Made by a program: the position numbers and the translations under genes. From JAFGBH01 sp964430915 (lineage in GTDB: Bacteria; Desulfobacterota; Syntrophia; Syntrophales; UBA2210), in NCBI GenBank assembly GCA_964430915.1, contig CAYSHT010000080.1, positions 1 through 9,925 on the forward strand: a stretch of DNA of 9,925 nucleotides. The letters run 5' to 3'. The notes under the pieces are model-generated. The model worked only from the letters and a program-made list of their open reading frames with translations. It made no database searches and was not told the DNA's origin. Below, one piece after another: positions 4,985 through 9,925 of this stretch (positions are counted from its first letter, which is position 1; each line of letters opens with the position of its first letter).

Positions 4985-5000
4985 AAGTTTTTCGAAACTT
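4985..5000 (+). other. UUCG-tetraloop hairpin upstream of ferritin
   Basis: AAGTTT-TTCG-AAACTT forms a 6-bp stem capped by a UUCG tetraloop, in the 54-base spacer before the ferritin ribosome-binding site (about 5002-5014). It has no U-rich tail, so it is not a terminator. It may stabilise or mark a processing point in the polycistronic mRNA. Confidence 0.4.
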
Positions 5001-5023
5001 AAGAGGAGAGGAGGGAAAAAACA

Positions 5024-5539
5024 ATGCTGAGTAAAAAGATGCTGACTGCATTGAATGGACAGATCAATAAGGAGATGTATTCAGCCTATCTCTATATGTC
5101 CATGTCTGGGTACAGCCAGGCTATAGGACTCAAAGGTTTTGCAAACTGGTTTATGGTGCAGTACCAGGAAGAGATGGGACACGCCATGAAGATATATGAC
5201 TATGTAAACAATCAGGGTGAAAGAGTAATACTGAAGGCCATTGATGCGCCGCCTGCTGAATTTGAATCTCCTCTGGATATGTTTGAGAAGACCCTGACAC
5301 ACGAAAAATTTGTGACAAAATCTATCAATGAACTGGTCGGTCTCGCCATTTCTGAGAAGGATTATGCGACGGAGATCTTCCTGCAGTGGTTTGTAACCGA
5401 GCAGATAGAGGAAGAGGGAAATGACAATGACATCATCAGCCGGCTGAAACTTATAGGGGATAATGGCAACGGACTTCTCATGCTCGACAGGGAATTGGGT
5501 GCGCGTGTCTATTCACCGGAGACAGCCCCCGAAAAATAG
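5024..5539 (+). CDS. ftn: Non-haem bacterial ferritin (FtnA type)
   Basis: A 171-residue subunit of the 24-mer iron-storage ferritin, which oxidises Fe(II) at a ferroxidase centre and stores it as a ferric mineral. Ligand positions match FtnA numbering without gaps: E17 (NKEMYSAY), E50 and H53 (EEMGH), E94 (THEKF), Q127 and E130 (TEQIEEE). Length is normal and the protein is complete, ending in a short polar tail. AGAGGAGGG at about 5007-5015 is a strong ribosome-binding site for ATG 5024. Within the cluster it removes ferrous iron that would otherwise react with peroxide, and so complements the peroxidases. Probably regulated with the operon. Confidence 0.96.
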   Translation: MLSKKMLTALNGQINKEMYSAYLYMSMSGYSQAIGLKGFANWFMVQYQEEMGHAMKIYDYVNNQGERVILKAIDAPPAEFESPLDMFEKTLTHEKFVTKSINELVGLAISEKDYATEIFLQWFVTEQIEEEGNDNDIISRLKLIGDNGNGLLMLDRELGARVYSPETAPEK

Positions 5540-5583
5540 CAGGGGATGATGTAATAGCAAAATTACAAGGAGGTGCGATGGTC

Positions 5584-5958
5584 ATGACAGAAAGACTCCA
5601 GATTTACAAGTGTGAAGTATGCGGTAATATTGTCGAGATGATTCACGAGGGAAAGGGCGAGCTCATATGCTGTAATGAGCCGATGAAGCTTTTTAAGGAA
5701 AACACCGTCGATGCGGCGAGAGAAAAGCATGTACCAGTCAGAGAGATGGCGGCGGGAATCGTCAAGGTCAAGGTGGGGGATGTTCCTCATCCGATGGAGG
5801 AAAAGCATTACATTGAGTGGATCGAGGTCATTGCAGACGGAAAGGCATACCGGCAGTTCCTCAAACCGGGAGATGCTCCGGAGGCGGAATTTCATATTGA
5901 AGGGGGAGAGTTGACGGTACGTGAATACTGTAACCTGCATGGATTATGGAAAAGCTGA
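5584..5958 (+). CDS. dfx: Desulfoferrodoxin (2Fe-superoxide reductase)
   Basis: Cytoplasmic enzyme that reduces superoxide to hydrogen peroxide. The N-terminal desulforedoxin-like domain has C10-x2-C13 and C29-C30 for centre I. The C-terminal SOR domain has H49, H69, H75, C116 and H119 for the Fe(His)4Cys centre II, plus the E47-K48 pair directly before H49 that is known to assist catalysis. These numbers hold when translation starts at ATG 5584 (MTERLQIYKC), and they match the usual Dfx numbering. ATG 5578 would add two residues, but AAGGAGGTG at 5567-5575 is better spaced for 5584. The protein is 124 residues and complete. Its product, H2O2, is the substrate of the rubrerythrins and peroxiredoxin encoded in the same run. 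It is 44 bases after ferritin and 19 before the next gene. Confidence 0.96.
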   Translation: MTERLQIYKCEVCGNIVEMIHEGKGELICCNEPMKLFKENTVDAAREKHVPVREMAAGIVKVKVGDVPHPMEEKHYIEWIEVIADGKAYRQFLKPGDAPEAEFHIEGGELTVREYCNLHGLWKS

Positions 5959-5977
5959 GTAAAGGAGGGTTTTGTCT

Positions 5978-6391
5978 ATGAAGTTAGCTGACTATTTTGA
6001 GAAGGTTAAGGGCTACGGTGTTTTTGCGACGGCAGATTCTGAGGGTAAGGTGAATGTTGCAGCACTATCGAGACCGACAGTGATGGATGATGGAACTGTT
6101 GCCTTTATCATGTCGGGCCACCTGACACATCACAATCTTCAGTCCAATCCTCATGCGGCGTATTACTTCGTAGAAAAGGGAGGAAATTTTGGAGGCAAAC
6201 GGCTCTATCTGACGAAGGTTCGGGAAGAAGAGGACAGCGAACTGATAGAAACAATTAGGAAAAAGAGATATCCCATTTTTACGACAAAGTATGACAACGA
6301 ATCAAAATATGTCGTTTTCTTCACCGTGGACACAATTCTTCCACTTGTGGCAGACGGCGTTTTAAAGCCGGGAGTAACGGTTGAGTATTAA
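5978..6391 (+). CDS. Pyridoxamine 5'-phosphate oxidase-family FMN-binding split-barrel protein
   Basis: A 137-residue protein with the small single-domain split-barrel pattern: the opening GYGVFATADSEGKVNVAAL, then GTVAFIMSGHLTHHNL, SNPHAAYYF and KRLYLTKV, consistent with a flavin-binding PNPOx-like fold. Such proteins bind FMN or F420 as dimers, and most are not true PNP oxidases. The reaction here is unknown, but its place between superoxide reductase and a diiron protein suggests a flavin-linked reductase role in the stress response. ATG 5978 is chosen because AAAGGAGGG at 5961-5969 sits 8 bases upstream. No signal peptide or cysteine is seen. Confidence 0.85.
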   Translation: MKLADYFEKVKGYGVFATADSEGKVNVAALSRPTVMDDGTVAFIMSGHLTHHNLQSNPHAAYYFVEKGGNFGGKRLYLTKVREEEDSELIETIRKKRYPIFTTKYDNESKYVVFFTVDTILPLVADGVLKPGVTVEY

Positions 6392-6435
6392 AAATATCCC
6401 GTACGTTATGTGCATGTAAGGGGTAGGGGGACGGT

Positions 6436-6966
6436 ATGAAAAAAGATATAGACAGGTCATTGAAGATGCTTTCCACCGCTTTGGAGATGGAGGAAAAGGG
6501 AAAGGTCTTTTACGAGGGAGTCGTTTCGACATGCAAAAACAGTGTGGGAAGAGAGATCTTCAAAATGCTCCTCGAGGATGAAAAAGTTCACATGGATCGT
6601 ATCAAAAAGATCTACGAATCTCTGAGCGGGAGGGAGGTATGGTGCTCGTGGGATGATTTAGAGGTACCACACGGTAATCTTACGGCGATTTTCAGGAAGA
6701 TGGCGAAGGAACATGGAGCGAATGTCAGTGTGAGTGCGGACGACCTGGAGGCACTCGATATCGGAATTGACCTTGAGGCGCGGTCCGTTGAGTTTTACGG
6801 GGGACAGTTGGAAAAGGCTACCGACGAACTGGAAACGGCCTTTATAAAGGAGATGATATCTGAAGAGAAGAGTCATTATGTAGCCCTTGAGGATATGAAG
6901 CTCTATCTGTCGGATCCCGCATCGTGGTTTCGTGAGAGGGAACGCGGAGGCCTCGATGGCGGTTAG
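6436..6966 (+). CDS. Ferritin-like diiron protein 2
   Basis: A 176-residue predicted four-helix-bundle protein. Candidate diiron ligands are E19 in EMEEKGKVFY, E49-x2-H52 (EKVH), E114 in DLEARSVEFY, and E144-x2-H147 (EKSH), all present at the spacing of the rubrerythrin/ferritin-like fold. There is no rubredoxin domain. The C-terminus has LSDPASWF followed by a charged, glycine-rich tail. The general layout resembles the protein at 4493-4969, but the two are clearly divergent. Function is unknown beyond probable iron or peroxide handling. GGGGG at 6426-6430 precedes ATG 6436 by 5 bases. It is the last gene before a 148-base spacer with a strong stem-loop, and may end the cytoplasmic defence operon. 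Confidence 0.85.
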   Translation: MKKDIDRSLKMLSTALEMEEKGKVFYEGVVSTCKNSVGREIFKMLLEDEKVHMDRIKKIYESLSGREVWCSWDDLEVPHGNLTAIFRKMAKEHGANVSVSADDLEALDIGIDLEARSVEFYGGQLEKATDELETAFIKEMISEEKSHYVALEDMKLYLSDPASWFRERERGGLDGG

Positions 6967-7023
6967 GGTTTCCCGGTACCTAATTTGATATAGAAAGTTT
7001 GACCAGTGTACCTATCCGTACAA

Positions 7024-7054
7024 TGAAGCCCCGCCCACAGGGCGGGGAGCTTCA
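7024..7054 (+). terminator. Strong GC-rich stem-loop between ferritin-like gene and exported thiol genes
   Basis: CCCCGCCC at 7029-7036 pairs perfectly with GGGCGGGG at 7040-7047 around ACA. An outer TGAAG (7024-7028) pairs with CTTCA (7050-7054) past a two-base AG bulge. There is no U-tract, so it is not a classical intrinsic terminator. It could still limit read-through or protect the upstream mRNA. Its CCCCGC left arm and GGAGCTTCA right flank recur in the structure at 3156-3205, and a related dispersed palindrome is an alternative. Confidence 0.4.
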
Positions 7055-7114
7055 CCATGTGGCATGCGGGTAGGAATGCGACCGGTTAAGAAAAACCGGA
7101 AGGAGGAAGAAAAA

Positions 7115-7687
7115 ATGAAAAAATATTTTGTGGTCGTTATGGGAATTGTCCTTTGCCTGGTGGTATTGGGCTCATCTCTTGCTTACGATACGAAACCACC
7201 ACCTGCGGTGGGGGACGTGTTTCCGGAGGTTAAATTTTCTGTTCCAGGAGAATCTGATTATCGGACCTATCTCGGTCTTGCAAAGGGCGATTATTTCTCA
7301 ATCCAGGATATAAAAACGAAGGTCGTCGTTGTTGAGATCCTGAGTATGTACTGTCCCCATTGCCAGAGGGAGGCACCGAGGGTAAATGAAGTCTATGAAT
7401 TGATAGAAAAGGACCCCGCCCTGAAGGGTAAGGTTAAATTGATCGGTATTGCCGCGGGAAATTCTACTTATGAAAAGAAGGTGTTCAGGAAAAGATATAC
7501 GGTGCCCTTTCCACTTTTTGAAGACCCTGATTTTGAACTCCACGACATCCTCGGGGGAGTAAGGACGCCCTATTTTATCGGAGTGAAAATAGACGGCGGC
7601 GTTCCCCGTGTATTTTACTCAAAACTCGGCGGTTTTGAGAAGGCCGATGAGTTCCTGAAAATGCTGGTAGGGCTTTCAGGATTGTGA
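7115..7687 (+). CDS. Exported thioredoxin-fold (TlpA/ResA-like) protein with CPHC motif
   Basis: A 190-residue protein. Residues 1-23 form a Sec signal peptide (KK, hydrophobic core, cleavage likely after SSLA), so the mature protein is periplasmic or membrane-bound. A lipobox is not evident. The thioredoxin fold follows, with VVVVEILSMY-C80-P-H-C83 as active site and a cis-proline loop RTPYF. The CPHC pair is the active-site sequence of DsbA, but the layout is that of TlpA/AhpC-TSA proteins acting as thiol reductants. AAGGAGG at 7100-7106, 8 bases before ATG 7115, fixes the start; earlier in-frame codons would add a charged stretch before the signal peptide. It lies 13 bases before the secreted peroxiredoxin, for which it is a plausible reductant (inference). 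Confidence 0.85.
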   Translation: MKKYFVVVMGIVLCLVVLGSSLAYDTKPPPAVGDVFPEVKFSVPGESDYRTYLGLAKGDYFSIQDIKTKVVVVEILSMYCPHCQREAPRVNEVYELIEKDPALKGKVKLIGIAAGNSTYEKKVFRKRYTVPFPLFEDPDFELHDILGGVRTPYFIGVKIDGGVPRVFYSKLGGFEKADEFLKMLVGLSGL

Positions 7688-7700
7688 TGTGAGGTGTGAA

Positions 7701-8306
7701 ATGAAGAAAAACAGAAGTTTAAATGTAATAATAACAGGCTTTGTGGTGCTCATGTTGCTGCATGGCACTGCCTACGGCCTTTCGGATGTCTTCAAGGAAA
7801 ATATTTATGTACCCGAAGACCTCGCACCGACCGATAGTGTTCTTGCGGTGACCGTGGGCGAAAAGGCACCTGATTTCACGCTCCCTTCCGTTCACCACGG
7901 AGAGATTTCCCTCAGCCAGTACCTCGGTAAGAAGAATGTGGTGATTTCTTTCGTTCCCGCTGCCTGGACACCTGTCTGCTCGGACCAGTGGCCCGGATAT
8001 AATATTGTGAAGGATCTCTTCGATGAGAACGACACCGTTCTCCTCGGGATTACCGCCGATAATATTCCAACGCTTTTCGCCTGGACAAATCAGATGGGAA
8101 AATTGTGGTTTCCCGTGTTGTCTGATTTCTGGCCTCACGGAGAAACGGCCTCCAAATACGGGGTGTTGCGATCGGACGGTACAACCGAAAGGGCGATCTT
8201 TATCATAGATAAGAAGGGCACTATCCGTTATATAGATGTGCACGATATCAATAAGAGGCCGCCTCTCGAATCGATCGTGGGAGAACTGGAAAAACTGAAC
8301 AAATAG
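7701..8306 (+). CDS. Exported 1-Cys peroxiredoxin (AhpC/TSA family)
   Basis: A 201-residue protein with a Sec signal peptide (residues about 1-26, ending HGTAYG) and a mature peroxiredoxin domain: GEKAPDFTLPSVHHGEISLS, catalytic loop FVPAAW-T90-P-V-C93-SDQWP, then FPVLSDFWPHG and the conserved Arg region TERAIFIIDKKG. C93 is the only cysteine, so there is no built-in resolving cysteine and an external thiol, perhaps the CPHC protein just upstream, should regenerate it. The loop aligns with the AhpE/BCP side of the family better than with AhpC. It would detoxify peroxide outside the cytoplasm. GAGGTG at 7691-7696 precedes ATG 7701. It differs strongly from the selenoprotein peroxiredoxin and is not a duplicate of it. 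Confidence 0.9.
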   Translation: MKKNRSLNVIITGFVVLMLLHGTAYGLSDVFKENIYVPEDLAPTDSVLAVTVGEKAPDFTLPSVHHGEISLSQYLGKKNVVISFVPAAWTPVCSDQWPGYNIVKDLFDENDTVLLGITADNIPTLFAWTNQMGKLWFPVLSDFWPHGETASKYGVLRSDGTTERAIFIIDKKGTIRYIDVHDINKRPPLESIVGELEKLNK

Positions 8307-8342
8307 AGTTGATAATTGCGACAAAAATCAGATAGTAGGGAT

Positions 8343-9170
8343 GTGACTATTTTGACTGTTGCGGCTGAACCCGCTTTAAAAGATGCCCTCAATTCCCTTT
8401 ATGAAAAATACAATCGGTGCATCTTTGTGCATCCCGATCCGCTGGAGTTTCTCTATCTCTATGATGATCCTCTCGATCGTGAAATTACGGGGTTGATTGC
8501 TTCCTCTCTCGCCTACGGAAGGGTTGCCCAGATACTGAAGAGTGTTTCATCGGTTCTTGAAAGAATGTCGCCGTCGCCATCGAGCTATATCGAGAGATCA
8601 TCGGCAAAAAAGATCGCAGCCGACTTTTCGGGATTCAAACACCGATTTACCACGGGAGGCGAACTTTCCGAGATGCTTGTAGGGATTAAGGCTGTTCGTG
8701 AAAAGTATGGTTCCCTCTATGCCTGTTTCAAAGGGGGTTTTGATAACGATTCCGATACGGTGATGCCGGCTCTTCAGAAATTTACGGAGGAGTTGGGTGA
8801 TGGATTCGTTTGCAGGAAGAACAGCCTTTTACCCGAACCGGAGAGGGGGAGCGCATGCAAGAGACTTCATCTCTTCCTCCGGTGGATGGTGCGGTCCGAT
8901 GATGTCGACCCCGGCGACTGGGAGGATATACCTCCTTCAAAACTTGTGGTTCCCCTCGATACCCATATGTATAGGATATGTCGTGCCATCGGCCTTACGA
9001 AACGAAGACAGGCAGATATGCGAACCGCACTCGATATAACGGAATCGTTCAAGCGCATTTTACCGCACGATCCGGTGCGGTATGATTTTACACTCACGCG
9101 TCTCGGTATGTGGGGCGATCCGGATCTCGAATTGCTTCTCGGTGAAACCAAAATGCGTGAAGTAGCGTGA
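8343..9170 (+). CDS. TIGR02757/DUF2400 family protein
   Basis: About 275 residues with the hallmark opening LYEKYNRCIFVHPDPLEFLY, then EITGLIASSLAYGRVAQI, HLFLRWMVR, PLDTHMYRICRAIGL and TLTRLGMWG. This conserved family has no established function that I know. The segment PLDTHMYRI with the following helix recalls the catalytic-Asp region of HhH-GPD DNA glycosylases (VDTHV), but I see no clear helix-hairpin-helix or catalytic lysine, so a DNA-repair role is only a suggestion. The start is uncertain: GTG 8343 has AGGG at 8337-8340 close before it, TTG 8352 is better spaced from the same site, and TTG 8316 would lengthen the protein. It is complete at the C-terminus and 18 bases from the next gene. 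It has no obvious tie to oxidative stress beyond position. Confidence 0.85.
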   Translation: MTILTVAAEPALKDALNSLYEKYNRCIFVHPDPLEFLYLYDDPLDREITGLIASSLAYGRVAQILKSVSSVLERMSPSPSSYIERSSAKKIAADFSGFKHRFTTGGELSEMLVGIKAVREKYGSLYACFKGGFDNDSDTVMPALQKFTEELGDGFVCRKNSLLPEPERGSACKRLHLFLRWMVRSDDVDPGDWEDIPPSKLVVPLDTHMYRICRAIGLTKRRQADMRTALDITESFKRILPHDPVRYDFTLTRLGMWGDPDLELLLGETKMREVA

Positions 9171-9188
9171 CGAAAAGGTAAATAACAT

Positions 9189-9925
9189 ATGAAACTCGAT
9201 AAATGGAAAATAGTCTGGGGTGTAGCGCTAGTATCGCTCTCCGTCGTATTTTACGGTATCCACTTCCTGATCTTCAGAGACCCGCACCATCTTTTCATCT
9301 TTCTTGTCGGAGATATTGCCTTTGTTTTTACCGAGGTACTCCTTGTTACCATGATCATACACGAACTCCTCAGTTATCGGGATAAAAGGGATAAACTTTA
9401 CAAAGTCAACATGGTTATCGGGGCCTTTTTCAGTGAGGTGGGAACCGAGCTTTTAAGACTATTTTCCGATTTTGACCATAATGCGGATACCGTGAGGGAA
9501 GAATTTGTTGCCTGTCATACTTGGCCCGATAAGAAGTTTATAGAGACAAGTAAGGAGTGCAAACACTACAATTACAACATCGACAGTCAGAAGGGAAGCC
9601 TGGAAGCACTCCGTACATTTCTCTTGGATAAGAGAGCCTTCCTATTGAACCTTCTTCAAAATCCGACCTTGCTGGAACATGATACCTTTTCGGATCTTCT
9701 CTGGACGGTCTTTCATCTGACTGAAGAACTTGTGCACAGGGACGACCTCGAGGATCTGGCAGATGCAGACTATAATCATATCGCCATTGACATAGAGAGG
9801 GCATACATCTTACTGACTGCACAGTGGCTTGCCTATATGAAGCACCTCAAAGATGACTATCCCTACCTCTATTCCCTTGCCATACGGACGAATCCCTTCA
9901 ATCCCGAAGCCTCGGTGGAGATAAC
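9189..9925 (+). CDS. Two-helix membrane protein of unknown function (3' end outside window)
   Basis: Open from ATG 9189 to the right edge, at least 245 residues, with no stop reached. AAAAGGT at about 9173-9179 is a suitable ribosome-binding site. Two hydrophobic segments stand at the N-terminus, residues about 7-29 (KIVWGVALVSLSVVFYGIHF) and 35-61 (LFIFLVGDIAFVFTEVLLVT). The short RDPHH turn lies between them, so the rest is predicted to be one soluble domain on the same side as the N-terminus. That domain is helical, with FFSEVGTELLRLFSDFD, a Cys/His-containing stretch (residues about 109-126), and HLTEELVHRDD. I do not recognise a catalytic motif. Similar N-terminal layouts occur in uncharacterised membrane proteins. 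It is likely co-transcribed with the DUF2400 gene. Confidence 0.75.
   Translation, partial: MKLDKWKIVWGVALVSLSVVFYGIHFLIFRDPHHLFIFLVGDIAFVFTEVLLVTMIIHELLSYRDKRDKLYKVNMVIGAFFSEVGTELLRLFSDFDHNADTVREEFVACHTWPDKKFIETSKECKHYNYNIDSQKGSLEALRTFLLDKRAFLLNLLQNPTLLEHDTFSDLLWTVFHLTEELVHRDDLEDLADADYNHIAIDIERAYILLTAQWLAYMKHLKDDYPYLYSLAIRTNPFNPEASVEI

Noticed and set aside
6999..7024. Promoter TTGACC ... TACAAT before the exported thiol genes
   Set aside because: Both hexamers look good, but the spacer is only 14 bases, too short for a sigma70 promoter without other support.
7719..8324. A 201-codon open frame on the minus strand opposite the exported peroxiredoxin
   Set aside because: It mirrors the coding strand of a clear peroxiredoxin with signal peptide. 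Its own translation has no recognisable domain, and I see no good ribosome-binding site.
1..9925. CRISPR array, prophage, integrase, rRNA or toxin-antitoxin system
   Set aside because: No regularly spaced direct repeats, phage or recombinase genes, rRNA-like sequence or paired small genes of that kind were seen on either strand.

Overview
The window reads as part of a chromosome of a strictly anaerobic or microaerophobic, Gram-negative bacterium. The most likely group is Desulfobacterota (former Deltaproteobacteria) or a neighbouring phylum such as Nitrospirota. This rests on the gene content (flavodiiron protein, high-molecular-weight rubredoxin, two rubrerythrins, desulfoferrodoxin, several ferritin-like proteins), on two proteins with Sec signal peptides, and on a probable selenocysteine-containing peroxiredoxin. 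No taxonomic marker gene is present, so this is inference. Two 100-N runs mark scaffold gaps, so the assembly is a draft and possibly metagenome-derived.

Layout. 1-170 holds no assignable gene. 171-707 (-) is a classical rubrerythrin. 708-1168 is a divergent control region with a perfect 17-bp AT-rich palindrome of PerR/Fur type lying across -10-like elements on both strands, then a terminator-like hairpin ahead of fprA. From 1169 on everything runs on the + strand: flavodiiron protein FprA (interrupted by a gap), high-molecular-weight rubredoxin Hrb (flavin reductase fused to rubredoxin), a gap-containing intergenic stretch, a second rubrerythrin, a peroxiredoxin with an in-frame TGA at its peroxidatic position, a rubrerythrin-like diiron protein, a ferritin, a 2Fe-superoxide reductase, a small FMN-binding split-barrel protein and another diiron ferritin-like protein. 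A strong stem-loop follows. Then come two exported thiol proteins (a thioredoxin-fold CPHC protein and a 1-Cys peroxiredoxin), a DUF2400/TIGR02757 protein, and a two-helix membrane protein of unknown function cut by the right edge.

How it works together. NAD(P)H-reduced Hrb passes electrons to FprA, which reduces O2 to water or NO to N2O. Desulfoferrodoxin turns superoxide into H2O2. The rubrerythrins and the peroxiredoxin remove peroxide, and the ferritin-type proteins take up iron that would drive Fenton chemistry. The exported thioredoxin-fold/peroxiredoxin pair would extend peroxide defence to the periplasm. The block from 1169 to about 6966 has short gaps and strong Shine-Dalgarno sites and looks like one long oxygen/peroxide-defence operon.

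Main points of interest: (1) a peroxiredoxin that ordinary annotation would split into two fragments, where UGA is followed by an 18-nt perfect stem-loop with a GGUC apex resembling the E. coli fdhF SECIS in loop sequence and spacing; (2) a perfect ribosome-binding site and ATG inside hrb that could also yield free rubredoxin; (3) a shared operator between rbr and fprA plus a long leader ending in an intrinsic-terminator-like hairpin; (4) a second rubrerythrin apparently lacking canonical diiron ligands; (5) assembly artefacts that affect how fprA and the hrb-rbr2 spacer should be read.
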